Below are positions 25,543 to 34,292 of a DNA stretch of 64,000 bases, in pieces. A program made the translations under genes and the position numbers. Numbering within the stretch: position 1 is the first letter of the stretch; every line of letters starts with the position of its first letter. Under the pieces are notes generated by a model. That model was not told where the DNA came from, searched no databases, and saw only the letters and a program-made list of their open reading frames with translations. Origin of the DNA: an uncultured Odoribacter sp. (GTDB lineage: Bacteria; Bacteroidota; Bacteroidia; Bacteroidales; Marinifilaceae); contig CAJTPD010000005.1 of the NCBI GenBank assembly GCA_910578105.1, positions 1 through 64,000 on the forward strand, written 5' to 3'.

Positions 25543-26226
25543 ATGCATCAAATCATCCCCACAGAAGATGGCAGTGTCACCCTGTATGTCCCCGGATTAA
25601 ACGAACACTATCATTCCATACATGGGGCAATACAAGAATCCCGGCACATTTTTATCTGCGCCGGAATGGAATATTTTCTTGAAACTCACCCCGACAGAAT
25701 CACTGCCCAAAAAACGTTGCACATTCTGGAAGCAGGATTCGGTACTGGACTGAATGCCTACCTTACTCTGCTACGGGCAACCGAATTACAGATTCCGGTA
25801 TATTATCACACCATCGAAAAATATCCCTTGCACCCGGAAGAAATAAAGGCTTTGAATTATCCGGAATACTTTAAACCGGAAAACAAACAGTTGTTCGGAC
25901 AATTACACCAATGTCCCTGGGAATGCAAACAAGCACTCACTCCCTATTTCAGCATTTACAAACATCAGGACGATTTCAGAAATATCGGATTTTCCCATCA
26001 ATTCGACTTGGTCTATTTTGATGCTTTCAATCCCGATGTCCAGCCGCACCTCTGGACAACTGACATTTTTTTACGTATCCATCAGGCATTACGACCGGAC
26101 AGTCTATTGGTAACTTACTGTGTGAAAGGAACCGTTAAACAGGCATTACGCGCAGCCGGTTTCACATTAAAACGCCTCCCGGGTCCTCCGGGTAAACGGG
26201 AAATGTTACGGGCAACCAAAAACTAA
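25543..26226 (+). CDS. mnmD: tRNA mnm5U34 methyltransferase, MnmD (MnmC-like methyltransferase domain)
   Basis: A 227-residue SAM-dependent methyltransferase (DUF752) equal to the methyltransferase half of MnmC, which finishes 5-methylaminomethyluridine at tRNA position 34. Motif I is 'LEAGFGTGLNAYL', and 'FDLVYFDAFNPDVQPHLWT' is the conserved acidic/aromatic block; 'LLVTYCVKGTVKQALRAAGF' and 'PGPPGKREMLRA' finish the family pattern. The oxidase half is absent, as is usual in Bacteroidota. The frame is open far upstream, overlapping the aldolase gene; the ATG at 25543 directly after that stop is the clear start. Confidence 0.92.
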   Translation: MHQIIPTEDGSVTLYVPGLNEHYHSIHGAIQESRHIFICAGMEYFLETHPDRITAQKTLHILEAGFGTGLNAYLTLLRATELQIPVYYHTIEKYPLHPEEIKALNYPEYFKPENKQLFGQLHQCPWECKQALTPYFSIYKHQDDFRNIGFSHQFDLVYFDAFNPDVQPHLWTTDIFLRIHQALRPDSLLVTYCVKGTVKQALRAAGFTLKRLPGPPGKREMLRATKN

Positions 26227-26249
26227 TTTTTTATTCTCCCGCAAATTAC

Positions 26250-27026
26250 ATGTACCAAATCATGAACCGGCAAGAGATAAAACAATTACTGGATGAAAAA
26301 TATTGGGAATATTGTAATTCAGATTTTTTTATTCATACAGACCCCATCCAGATTCCCAAAATGTTTGAGGAAAAAGAAGACATTGAAATATCCGGATTTA
26401 TGGCAGCTTCGCTGGCGTGGGGGCAACGTCCTGTAATCATAAAAAAATGCAGGGAACTGATGCAATTGATGGACTATGCACCTTACGATTTCATCATGAA
26501 TGCATCAGAAACGGATTTCAACCGATTCCGGCATTTTGTATACCGTACTTTCAATGGTTACGATTGTCGTTATTTTATACAATCGCTGGCTCATATTTAC
26601 CGGTATCACGAAGGTTTGGAACACATCTTCACTACTGCCTGGCTAAAACATCATAACATGCTTGAAGTACTCCGCGACTGGTATAAAATATTTACATTCC
26701 TTCCGGCAGAACCAAGAGTATTACGCCATATTGCCTGCGTAGAAAAAGGCTCTGCCTGCAAACGGATAAATATGTATTTAAGATGGTTAGTCAGAAAAGA
26801 CCACAGCGGTATCGATTTTGGTCTATGGAAAAAGATTCCTCCTTCAGCTTTACTAATCCCTTTGGACTTACACACAGGCAATATCAGTCGGCAATTGGGA
26901 TTACTAACCCGCAATCAAAATGACATCCGGGCTGTACAAGAATTAACAACATGCCTTCGGGAATTCGACCCCGTTGACCCTATCCGGTATGATTTTGCCC
27001 TCTTCGGACTGGGAGCTTTTAAATAA
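26250..27026 (+). CDS. TIGR02757/DUF2400 family protein
   Basis: A 258-residue protein of a conserved Bacteroidota family of unknown function. The family pattern is seen in 'DPIQIPKMFEEKEDIEISGFMAASLAWGQRPVIIKKCRELM', 'FVYRTFNGYDC', 'KRINMYLRWLVRKD' and 'IPLDLHTGNISRQLGLLTR', the latter two resembling the helical core of HhH-type DNA glycosylases, with an overall link to that superfamily proposed. No signal peptide. It follows mnmD by 23 bp. The ATG at 26262 (MNRQEIKQ) is an equally good start. Confidence 0.85.
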   Translation: MYQIMNRQEIKQLLDEKYWEYCNSDFFIHTDPIQIPKMFEEKEDIEISGFMAASLAWGQRPVIIKKCRELMQLMDYAPYDFIMNASETDFNRFRHFVYRTFNGYDCRYFIQSLAHIYRYHEGLEHIFTTAWLKHHNMLEVLRDWYKIFTFLPAEPRVLRHIACVEKGSACKRINMYLRWLVRKDHSGIDFGLWKKIPPSALLIPLDLHTGNISRQLGLLTRNQNDIRAVQELTTCLREFDPVDPIRYDFALFGLGAFK

Positions 27027-27246
27027 ATTTTGAGCAACTTAAAGTCTATCTATATCTTCTAAAGACAATCCGGTTAATTCTGATTTGCCTTATTACGCAG
27101 CAATCGTTTCATTGCCCAATCAAAACGAATATAACTTGCTATGAGGAATAGATATTAGAGTTCACACAAAAAAACATTTTGAGGAAATGGACAAGACGCC
27201 TATCAGGAGAAATCAAAACCGGTGCTTTCTTGACAAAACAAATAAA

Positions 27247-27284
27247 GAGGCCGAACTCAAAAAACTATTTTGAGTCAGCCCCTT
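27247..27284 (-). terminator. Terminator of the nfnAB gene
   Basis: TTTTGAG...CAGCC (27284-27268) folds back onto GGCCGAACTCAAAA (27262-27247) with a small bulge; on the minus strand it is followed by the T-rich CTTTATTTGTTTTG. It lies about 20 bp after the stop codon. Confidence 0.7.
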
Positions 27285-27304
27285 CTAAATTATTGAGATT
27301 GGCT

Positions 27305-29593
27305 TTATTTTTCTGCTTTAAACCGGGCATCCATATTAGCAGCAGCCCGGCGGCCATCTCCCATGGCCAGAATAACCGTTGCTCCGCCACGAACAATATC
27401 CCCTCCGGCATAAAATCCGGCAAGATTAGATTGCATCGTCGCCTCATCCACTACAATCGTTCCTTTCTTCGATACCTCCAGTCCGCTGACAGAACGCGGC
27501 ACAATCGGATTCGGAGAAACACCGACAGCAACAACAACGACATCTGCATCAATCAGATATTCGCTTCCTTCAACTGGTACAGGACGACGGCGTCCGCTGG
27601 CATCAGGCTCTCCCAGTTCCATTTTCTGAACACGTACTTGCTTCACATATCCTTTTTCATCAGCAATATACTCCACAGGATTAGTTAACGTGATAAATTC
27701 ACAACCCTCCTCTTTAGCATGCTTTACTTCCTCCAGCCGTGCAGGCATTTCTTCCTCACTACGACGATAAATAATCATAGCACGCTCAGCCCCCAAACGT
27801 TTTGCAGTACGTACAGAGTCCATGGCAGTGTTACCGCCACCAACAACCACAACATTTTTCCCGCGATATACCGGAGTATCTGAAAATTCGTTATCAGCAC
27901 CCATCAGATTCACCCGGGTCAGATACTCATTGGAAGAAAGTACACCGTTCGCATTCTCTCCCGGAATATTCATGAAATTAGGTAAACCTGCCCCCGAAGC
28001 AACATAGAATCCCTGAAAACCTTCCTTCTTCAAATCTTCAATCCCTTCTGTCATTCCTACAATAAAATTAGTGACAAATTTCACACCCATTTTTCGCAGG
28101 TTGTCAATTTCCACATCGACAATACGGTTGGGCAAACGAAACTCCGGAATACCGTATTTCAGTACACCGCCAATCTCATGCAAGGCTTCAAATACAGTCA
28201 CATCATATCCCCGTTTAATCATATCTCCGGCAAACGACAATCCGGAAGGTCCCGAACCGATTACCGCTATCTTGATTCCGTTCGGAGCAGCCACCTCAGG
28301 CACTGCAATCTGTCCGGACTCCCGTTCAAAATCAGCAGCAAAACGCTCCAGATAACCAATGGCAACCGGAGCCTTTTTCATTTTCTGTAAATAGAAACAT
28401 TTCGATTCACATTGCTTTTCCTGAGGGCATACCCGTCCGCAAACCGCAGGTAATGCACTAGTCTTTTTTAACACAGAAGCCGCTTCCAGAATTTCTCCGC
28501 GTTCTATGTTTTTAATGAATCCCGGAATATCTATCCCCACCGGACAACCTTCCATACAAGTCGGATTCACACAATCCTGACAACGCATAGCTTCACGCAT
28601 TGCCATTTCTTTTGTCAACCCGGTATTTACTTCCAGACGCTGACTGGTAATCCGTTCAGCCGGAGCACGTTCAGGCATTATCACCCGCTCAATCATCGTC
28701 CGGTCCTTAGCCTTTACAACATCCCTTAATGCTTTCCTCCATTCCGAATTACGGTCACTCAACGCGCATTCTCCCTGATGCACAAACGCCTCCATCTTTT
28801 CTGTTTCAGCACTCCTGAAACCACCCAAACGAGCTAACATCTCATCAAAATCAATCTCATGAGCATCAAACTCCGGACCATCAACACAAGTAAACTTTGT
28901 TTTTCCTCCGACAGTCACCCGGCAAGCTCCACACATTCCGGTACCATCCACCATGATTGCATTCAAACTGGCAATAGTGGGTATACCTTGTTTTTTAGTC
29001 AGCAAAGAACAAAATTTCATCATGATTGCAGGTCCGATGGTTACACACAAATCCACTTTCTCACGTGCAATGACTTCTTCCATTCCCACCGTAACAACAC
29101 CTTGCTTCCCATAGCTACCGTCATCAGTCATAATAATCACTTCATCTGAAACTTTCCGCACCTCATCCTCCAAAATAATCAACTCTTTAGTCCGTGCTGC
29201 CAATACACTAATTACCCGGTTACCGGCAGTTTTAAAAGCCCGTATAATCGGCAACAACGGTGCAACCCCGACACCACCACCACAAGCCAACACCGTTCCA
29301 ACCTTTTCAATGTGGGTAGGTTTTCCTAAAGGTCCTACTAAATCTGTGATGTAATCCCCCTCATTCAAGTCACATAATTTTGTCGAAGAAACTCCCATTT
29401 TCTGTATAACCAGAGTAATGGTACCTTTCTCTACATCAGCATCAGAAATTGTCAACGGCATACGTTCACCTTTCTCACCAACGCGCACGATTACAAAATT
29501 ACCAGGTTTCCGGGAACGGGCAATCAAAGGAGCTTCCACCACCATTTGCACCACTTTCTCCGAAAAATACGTTTTTTTCAGAATCTTATTCAT
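27305..29593 (-). CDS. Fused NfnA-NfnB: NADH-dependent ferredoxin:NADP oxidoreductase
   Basis: A 762-residue flavoprotein. Residues about 1-280 are NfnA/PyrK-like: FAD domain, NAD domain (ACGGGVGVAPLLPIIRA) and a 2Fe-2S site in 'GTGMCGACRVTVGGKTKFTC'. Residues 320-762 are NfnB/GltD-like: 4Fe-4S motifs CQDCVNPTCMEGCP and CGRVCPQEKQCESKC, an FAD fold (VIGSGPSGLSFAGDM) and an NADPH fold (VVVGGGNTAMDSVRTAKRLG). In clostridia these are two proteins (NfnS, NfnL) that bifurcate electrons among NADH, reduced ferredoxin and NADP+; Bacteroidota carry the single-chain form, often annotated as glutamate synthase small subunit. No GltA-type large subunit lies nearby, which favours the Nfn role. Confidence 0.9.
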   Translation of the reverse strand: MNKILKKTYFSEKVVQMVVEAPLIARSRKPGNFVIVRVGEKGERMPLTISDADVEKGTITLVIQKMGVSSTKLCDLNEGDYITDLVGPLGKPTHIEKVGTVLACGGGVGVAPLLPIIRAFKTAGNRVISVLAARTKELIILEDEVRKVSDEVIIMTDDGSYGKQGVVTVGMEEVIAREKVDLCVTIGPAIMMKFCSLLTKKQGIPTIASLNAIMVDGTGMCGACRVTVGGKTKFTCVDGPEFDAHEIDFDEMLARLGGFRSAETEKMEAFVHQGECALSDRNSEWRKALRDVVKAKDRTMIERVIMPERAPAERITSQRLEVNTGLTKEMAMREAMRCQDCVNPTCMEGCPVGIDIPGFIKNIERGEILEAASVLKKTSALPAVCGRVCPQEKQCESKCFYLQKMKKAPVAIGYLERFAADFERESGQIAVPEVAAPNGIKIAVIGSGPSGLSFAGDMIKRGYDVTVFEALHEIGGVLKYGIPEFRLPNRIVDVEIDNLRKMGVKFVTNFIVGMTEGIEDLKKEGFQGFYVASGAGLPNFMNIPGENANGVLSSNEYLTRVNLMGADNEFSDTPVYRGKNVVVVGGGNTAMDSVRTAKRLGAERAMIIYRRSEEEMPARLEEVKHAKEEGCEFITLTNPVEYIADEKGYVKQVRVQKMELGEPDASGRRRPVPVEGSEYLIDADVVVVAVGVSPNPIVPRSVSGLEVSKKGTIVVDEATMQSNLAGFYAGGDIVRGGATVILAMGDGRRAAANMDARFKAEK

Positions 29594-29629
29594 AGCCAGT
29601 TTAAAACATTTACTTTTGTTTTGATTCTA

Positions 29630-29637
29630 CAAAATTA
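29630..29637 (-). promoter_or_regulatory. -7 element for the nfnAB gene
   Basis: Minus-strand TAATTTTG (29637-29630) matches TAnnTTTG; GTTG at 29660-29657, 19 bp upstream, is a 3-of-4 match to the -33 TTTG. Confidence 0.6.
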
Positions 29638-29689
29638 CTCTCTATTTTGGCACAAGCAACCCTTTAACAGAAAATTAAACAAAAACACC

Positions 29690-29697
29690 TATATTTG
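29690..29697 (+). promoter_or_regulatory. -7 element for the SUI1 gene
   Basis: TATATTTG matches TAnnTTTG, 26 bp before the ATG at 29724. An upstream in-frame GTG overlaps its last base and is therefore not a start. Confidence 0.6.
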
Positions 29698-29723
29698 TGC
29701 TTTCGTTAAGAAACCCATTTAAC

Positions 29724-30056
29724 ATGAAAAACGACAAGAAAGGGAGGATTAATGTAGTTTATTCCACCAATCCCGATTTCAATTACGAATACGAACAGGA
29801 ATTTCAAGAAGAAACATTAGCCCCGGAAAAACAAAATCTGAAGGTTGTTTTGGATTCTAAACAACGGAAAGGAAAAACTGTCACTCTGATACAAGGATTT
29901 ATCGGTACAGAAGAAGACTTGAAAGAATTAGCCAAATTATTAAAAAACAAATGCGGAACAGGAGGTTCTGTTAAAGACGGTGAAATCATCATACAAGGCG
30001 AAATCAAAGAAAAAATACTTACCATACTCCGGGAACATCACTACAGGGCAAAATAA
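29724..30056 (+). CDS. SUI1/YciH-family translation factor
   Basis: A 110-residue protein with the SUI1 (eIF1-like) domain in its C-terminal 75 residues: 'KQRKGKTVTLIQGFIGTEEDLKELAKLLKNKCGTGGSVKDGEIIIQGE'-type pattern, including the conserved RKGK and GTGGSVKDGEI blocks. The first 40 residues are charged and less conserved. Bacterial YciH proteins bind the small ribosomal subunit and may sharpen start-codon choice, mainly under stress; the exact role is unsettled. It is a single gene with its own promoter and ends at a shared terminator. Confidence 0.92.
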   Translation: MKNDKKGRINVVYSTNPDFNYEYEQEFQEETLAPEKQNLKVVLDSKQRKGKTVTLIQGFIGTEEDLKELAKLLKNKCGTGGSVKDGEIIIQGEIKEKILTILREHHYRAK

Positions 30057-30078
30057 ATTCCCCGACGGACTAACACAA

Positions 30079-30113
30079 GAAAATCCGCAGGAAATGTTTT
30101 CCTACGGATTTTC
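30079..30113. terminator. Bidirectional terminator between SUI1 and the SusCD operon
   Basis: GAAAATCCG-AGGAAA (30079-30094) pairs with TTTTCCT-CGGATTTTC (30097-30113), a long stem with one internal mismatch and flanking A and T runs. It can serve both the SUI1 gene and the minus-strand operon that ends at 30145. Confidence 0.82.
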
Positions 30114-30144
30114 CGGTCAAAACCAGCAGCACATCATGGAAAAG

Positions 30145-31242
30145 TTATTTTCCTAACCGCTCTTCCACAAAAGCCCGCAATTTTTCCGCCCGTATATTCT
30201 TGGCTAGAATCCGGTTGTTTTCATCAAGGACTAAAATATACGGTACGGCATCCACATTGAACAATTTCACCACCTCACTTTTCCAGCCTTTCAGGTCAGA
30301 CACATGAATCCACGGCATTCCGTCCTTTTTGATGGCCTGTGTCCAGGCGGCTTTGCGTTCGTCAAGCGACACACTGATAACGGCCAGACCTTTATCCTTA
30401 AAATCGTTGTACAATTTCACCATATTGGGATTCTCCATCCGGCAAGGTCCGCACCACGAAGCCCAGAAATCAATGATTTTCAACTTTCCTTTCACACCGT
30501 ACAACGATATCTGTTCGCCATCGGGCGTCGGCAAGGTGAAATCCGGTGCTTTGGCAGCAACGCTTACCTGCTCTATGGCAGCAATACGGGCTGCCAGAAT
30601 GCGTCCCGGAGCAGTTGTTTTCGCTTTCTCAGACAATGAAGCATACATCTGTTTCAAAGGTGCCAGCTCGTTGATGCGTTCCATTCCGACAGTCTGCAAA
30701 TAGGCAGCCAATACATTATCGGCATTCCGGCGGATAAGGGCATCCATTTTACCTTTGGCCTCCTGTTGCACTTTGTTCGCCTTCTCCTGCAACTCCTTCA
30801 CCGTTTTAAAATGCTTCTGCGCACCAGCTTCCGCCATCTTCTGCTTTAAGGCACGCATTTCGCCGTTCGCCCGCAGAACAATAGCCTGATAATCCAGATA
30901 CGTCTGTTGCAACTTCCCGCCAGAAATATCTCCCTGACCATTGCGGGTAAGGGTAGCGGTATAATTTTCTCCCGGCTCAAGTATCATCACGAATCCCCCC
31001 TCGTAACCTTCTACGACAAGATGTGCAATCACCGGTTCCGCCAATTCTCCGGCAAGGGAAAAAGTTTCTCCCGAAAATGCTGTGCGGGACAAAGTATCCA
31101 TACCCTCCGGTGTCTGTGTAAGCACCAACAGACAGCCCCTGTCCAGTTCAATTTTTCCCCCGATAGTGAACTGTTGTCCGCATACCGGCAAAGCCAGAAA
31201 CAAAAAAGGAAATAAATATTTCAAGGTATTTTTCATCATCAT
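30145..31242 (-). CDS. TlpA-like thioredoxin with DUF4369 domain (operon end)
   Basis: A 365-residue exported protein. After a signal peptide (YLFPFLFLALPVCG) come a DUF4369-like beta domain (about 25-120), a helical coiled region (135-210, 'MRALKQKMAEAGAQKHFKTVKELQEKANKVQ') and a thioredoxin domain (235-365) with the redox motif WCGPC in FWASWCGPCRMENP. It should reduce or oxidise disulfides in periplasmic or surface proteins. It is the last gene of the SusCD operon, 43 bp after the PorV-like gene. Three consecutive ATGs (31242, 31239, 31236) are possible starts; earlier in-frame codons overlap the previous gene and precede the signal peptide. Confidence 0.9.
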   Translation of the reverse strand: MMMKNTLKYLFPFLFLALPVCGQQFTIGGKIELDRGCLLVLTQTPEGMDTLSRTAFSGETFSLAGELAEPVIAHLVVEGYEGGFVMILEPGENYTATLTRNGQGDISGGKLQQTYLDYQAIVLRANGEMRALKQKMAEAGAQKHFKTVKELQEKANKVQQEAKGKMDALIRRNADNVLAAYLQTVGMERINELAPLKQMYASLSEKAKTTAPGRILAARIAAIEQVSVAAKAPDFTLPTPDGEQISLYGVKGKLKIIDFWASWCGPCRMENPNMVKLYNDFKDKGLAVISVSLDERKAAWTQAIKKDGMPWIHVSDLKGWKSEVVKLFNVDAVPYILVLDENNRILAKNIRAEKLRAFVEERLGK

Positions 31243-31285
31243 TTCAAAATTAAATACAGGGAGTGCCCGAAGGCACCCTCCTGCT

Positions 31286-32254
31286 CTATCGTATAAACCA
31301 ATCCAAATCAATGGCAACAGCCACCTGCCAGGTATTTTTCAGAAAACTGTTGGTCTCCGGAAGCAAATAAGCAAAATCAGCACGGACATGACAAAGATTC
31401 ACGCCGCATCCCACCGTTCCGTAACGCTGCATCCGGTTGTTCTCCTCTCCCCAATGATAACCGCCACGCACAAATACCTTATCACAGGCCGCATACTCCA
31501 AGCCGGCAGCCCATTCCCAACAGGTGTTGGGCAACACACGACAACCGGCATCCAATGTGCCCTGCAACCGATGTTTATCAAAGGCATGATTTATCATTCC
31601 GCCCACACTCACTTTAGCCGGCTGATCGTATTTTCCATGTCCGTAGTCGATTTTAGTACCAAAATTAGCGGCCTGCAATCCTACTGCCCACAACGATTTC
31701 TCCGAACCAGCCAACGAATGACGGTAATACACACCCAAATCAAAAGCTGCGGCATTCGCTATGGCCTCCTTTTCCACGCCGCTTAAATCGGAATGCACAA
31801 AACGGACTGTTGCGCCAACCGATAATCCTTTTACCAACTGACGGGCATAACCGGCCTCTACACTCCAATCCTTAGGGGTGAACGTTCCATTGTTTTCCAA
31901 AAGATCAATCTCTGCGTGTTTAAAATAGCGAAAACCAGCAGTAATCCCCTGTTTATCATCAATATTATAATATCCTCCCACACCATGAAGGTCGTTACCT
32001 CCCGTCAATTCACGCATCCAGGGAGTAAAACTGTATCCGATTTCAGCTTTCTTGTCCGAAAATACACTCTTGGCAGCATTACGCCACACAGAGAAAGCAT
32101 TGGCCGAAGAGGCAACACCCGTATTTCCCATGCCGACACCCCGCACATCCGGCGTCAGATCCGGAAACTGCACAGCCCCCGCATTGTTTTGTCCGGACAC
32201 CGTAAGGGCACCCAGAACAAACAATGAAAATAAACTATATCTCAATTTATTCAT
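31286..32254 (-). CDS. PorV/PorQ-like outer-membrane protein
   Basis: A 322-residue beta-barrel protein with signal peptide (YSLFSLFVLGALTVSGQ). The start of the mature part, 'FPDLTPDVRGVGMGNTGVASSANAFSVWRNAAKSVFSDKKAEIGYSFTPWM', is the hallmark of the PorV/PorQ (UPF0164-like) family: a small Gly-rich opening then 'FRNPA/WRNAA'. PorV is the carrier that delivers type IX secretion cargo to the attachment complex. This copy sits 4 bp after a protease that ends in a type IX signal, so it may be a dedicated partner, or a general surface barrel. The genome should hold a separate main porV; that cannot be seen here. Confidence 0.8.
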   Translation of the reverse strand: MNKLRYSLFSLFVLGALTVSGQNNAGAVQFPDLTPDVRGVGMGNTGVASSANAFSVWRNAAKSVFSDKKAEIGYSFTPWMRELTGGNDLHGVGGYYNIDDKQGITAGFRYFKHAEIDLLENNGTFTPKDWSVEAGYARQLVKGLSVGATVRFVHSDLSGVEKEAIANAAAFDLGVYYRHSLAGSEKSLWAVGLQAANFGTKIDYGHGKYDQPAKVSVGGMINHAFDKHRLQGTLDAGCRVLPNTCWEWAAGLEYAACDKVFVRGGYHWGEENNRMQRYGTVGCGVNLCHVRADFAYLLPETNSFLKNTWQVAVAIDLDWFIR

Positions 32255-32258
32255 GGTA

Positions 32259-34292
32259 TTACAATTTTATAATATTCTTGGTTATCGTTTTATTATTGCA
32301 GGTCAGTTTCAAGACATAGTTTCCTCCATCCACTCCCGAAAGATCAAGAATGCCCGGCTCACCCAATGAGATCGTTATATTATCCCGAAGAACCAAATTA
32401 CCGGATGTATCAAACAACTCTGCCTTTACCGCACCACTGAACGTCATACTGGCACGAACAGTCAATTTGTCCACCACATTCGTTTCTATTTCCACCTCTT
32501 TGAATAATTCCGGCAAAAGTTTCACAGGTATCTGTACGGACGTCGAAAGATTCGACCCATCTGTCACCGTCAGCACGATAACATGATCCCCTGCTTTACA
32601 ATTCCTATTATTCAATGAAAGCACGATCTTATCGCCATTCCGGGTGTGGGTAACCGAACCGGTAGGGTCGTCCACCATATAGGTCATCTCTTCACCATTG
32701 CGTTCCTCAATGGTGAATTCATACTCATCCCTGTCCCCGTAATAATAGATACCTGTTTGCGAAAAATCTTTGTCATAAGAAACAAAAGGCGGATAATTCA
32801 CCTGCTCCGGTGTAATCTGCAAAGCCAACAACGCATTTACACATCCTACCCCCAGTTTACCTTCATATCCGGGATTATGTTCATACACCGGTTTCACTCC
32901 ATGCAGCAGGCGATATTCAACATCATAAGGAGTAAAACCCGGTCCTCCGTATTTAGATACAATCAATGCTGCAACACCGGCCACAACAGGTGTCGCCATA
33001 GAAGTTCCCGCTTGATATCCGAACGAACTGTTATACATCCAATTCTTAGCTTCCAACGTACTGAAAATGCCTGTGTTGCCTCCTTCTCCACCCGGAGCGG
33101 AAATATCCACCCAGGAACCATAATTGGAATAAGCTGCCTTCTTCATATCATAACGCAGTGCCGCCACAGCCATCACATTATCCAAAGAAGCCGGATAATA
33201 TTCTTCAAATTCCTGTCCATCATTACCGGCAGAAGCCAATACAAGACCTCCACGCATCGGCCCCGTCTGATTTCCGTTTTCATCCACCCCCGCATAGGCC
33301 ACAAAGTAATTTATAGCATCCTGCAACGCCTTCCGGTTATTTTTATTGACTTTTACACCCCAACTGTTATTACAAATCACAGCACCATTATCAGCGGCAT
33401 ATTTTATAGCCGTTGGCCCACCACTACTAAGACAAGTCATCAACCGAATCCCTTCTTGATTATTGCCTCCCCCCGCGATACCGCAAATCGGCCAACCATT
33501 ATTATTTTTTGCCGCAATAATTCCTGCCACATGCGTACCGTGACCATCAGCATCCTCCGGATTTGACACGCCATAACCATACACATCGTCTACATATCCG
33601 TTATTATCATTATCCACTCCGTCAGGCCATTCATTATTATTCATCCATAAATTAGCACGCAATTCTGGATGCCCTATATCCACTTTCGTATCCACAACGG
33701 CGACAATCACCTCTTTTCTCCCCTTCTCAATTTCCCAAGCCTCAACCACATCAATATCCGAAGATACCGCCAACGGTCCGAGTTCACGCTCCAGGTCAGA
33801 ACCTGCATACTGCAAAAACCACTGCCGGCCAAACCAAATGTCACTGTAAGGAAATTGTGCGGCATCAGCTGTAGGCAGACACACCGGTTCCACATCCGTT
33901 ATTTCAGAAACGTCTGACAAAACACGAGCAGCCAAATCCAAATTGACTTCCTCATCAAAATAGATTTTGTACCATAAATGCAAGCCGGCCTTCCGCGTAC
34001 GTGCTTCAAATTTCCCGGCATAAGGGAACAAACGTTCCATACGCATACCACCTATACGATTGACAGCCTCTGTCAATTCGTCGTTATCCGTCTCCAACCC
34101 GGCAGCAGTAGGCGTTACCTCCAAATCTTGCGACAACTCACGGAATTTGACTTGCAACTGGCCTTTTACATTATCTGCATAACCAGGAACAACCGAAAAA
34201 TCATCCCGCGGTACCGTCACATTAAGTTCCTCTTTCTGGCAAGCTACAACCAGCAGAACCACCAACGTATATATTAACTTACTCTTTATCAT
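32259..34292 (-). CDS. Subtilisin-like (S8) protease lipoprotein with type IX secretion C-terminal domain
   Basis: A 677-residue exported protease. It begins with a lipoprotein signal (YTLVVLLVVACQKEE, Cys18), then a pro-region-like segment (40-145). The S8 catalytic residues are Asp201 (VVDTKVDIGH), His251 (GHGTHVAGI), oxyanion Asn357 (ASAGND) and Ser431 (GTSMATP). Residues 500-600 form Ig-like beta domains, and the last 70 residues (KAELFDTSGNLVLRDN ... GNYVLKLT, ending ITKNIIKL) match a type A sorting domain used by the type IX secretion system. Lipobox plus type IX signal is an unusual pairing. It overlaps the PKD-like gene by 4 bp. It probably cleaves protein ligands at the surface or matures its neighbours. 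Confidence 0.9.
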   Translation of the reverse strand: MIKSKLIYTLVVLLVVACQKEELNVTVPRDDFSVVPGYADNVKGQLQVKFRELSQDLEVTPTAAGLETDNDELTEAVNRIGGMRMERLFPYAGKFEARTRKAGLHLWYKIYFDEEVNLDLAARVLSDVSEITDVEPVCLPTADAAQFPYSDIWFGRQWFLQYAGSDLERELGPLAVSSDIDVVEAWEIEKGRKEVIVAVVDTKVDIGHPELRANLWMNNNEWPDGVDNDNNGYVDDVYGYGVSNPEDADGHGTHVAGIIAAKNNNGWPICGIAGGGNNQEGIRLMTCLSSGGPTAIKYAADNGAVICNNSWGVKVNKNNRKALQDAINYFVAYAGVDENGNQTGPMRGGLVLASAGNDGQEFEEYYPASLDNVMAVAALRYDMKKAAYSNYGSWVDISAPGGEGGNTGIFSTLEAKNWMYNSSFGYQAGTSMATPVVAGVAALIVSKYGGPGFTPYDVEYRLLHGVKPVYEHNPGYEGKLGVGCVNALLALQITPEQVNYPPFVSYDKDFSQTGIYYYGDRDEYEFTIEERNGEEMTYMVDDPTGSVTHTRNGDKIVLSLNNRNCKAGDHVIVLTVTDGSNLSTSVQIPVKLLPELFKEVEIETNVVDKLTVRASMTFSGAVKAELFDTSGNLVLRDNITISLGEPGILDLSGVDGGNYVLKLTCNNKTITKNIIKL

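Noticed and set aside
27179..27688. 169-codon plus-strand frame at the end of nfnAB
   Set aside because: Overlaps the conserved NADPH-binding end of NfnB on the other strand; low-complexity translation.
32646..33566. 306-codon open frame on the plus strand inside the S8 protease gene
   Set aside because: Antisense to a protein with full catalytic motifs; its translation is rich in Ile, His, Arg and Ser without family signatures, as expected of a shadow frame.
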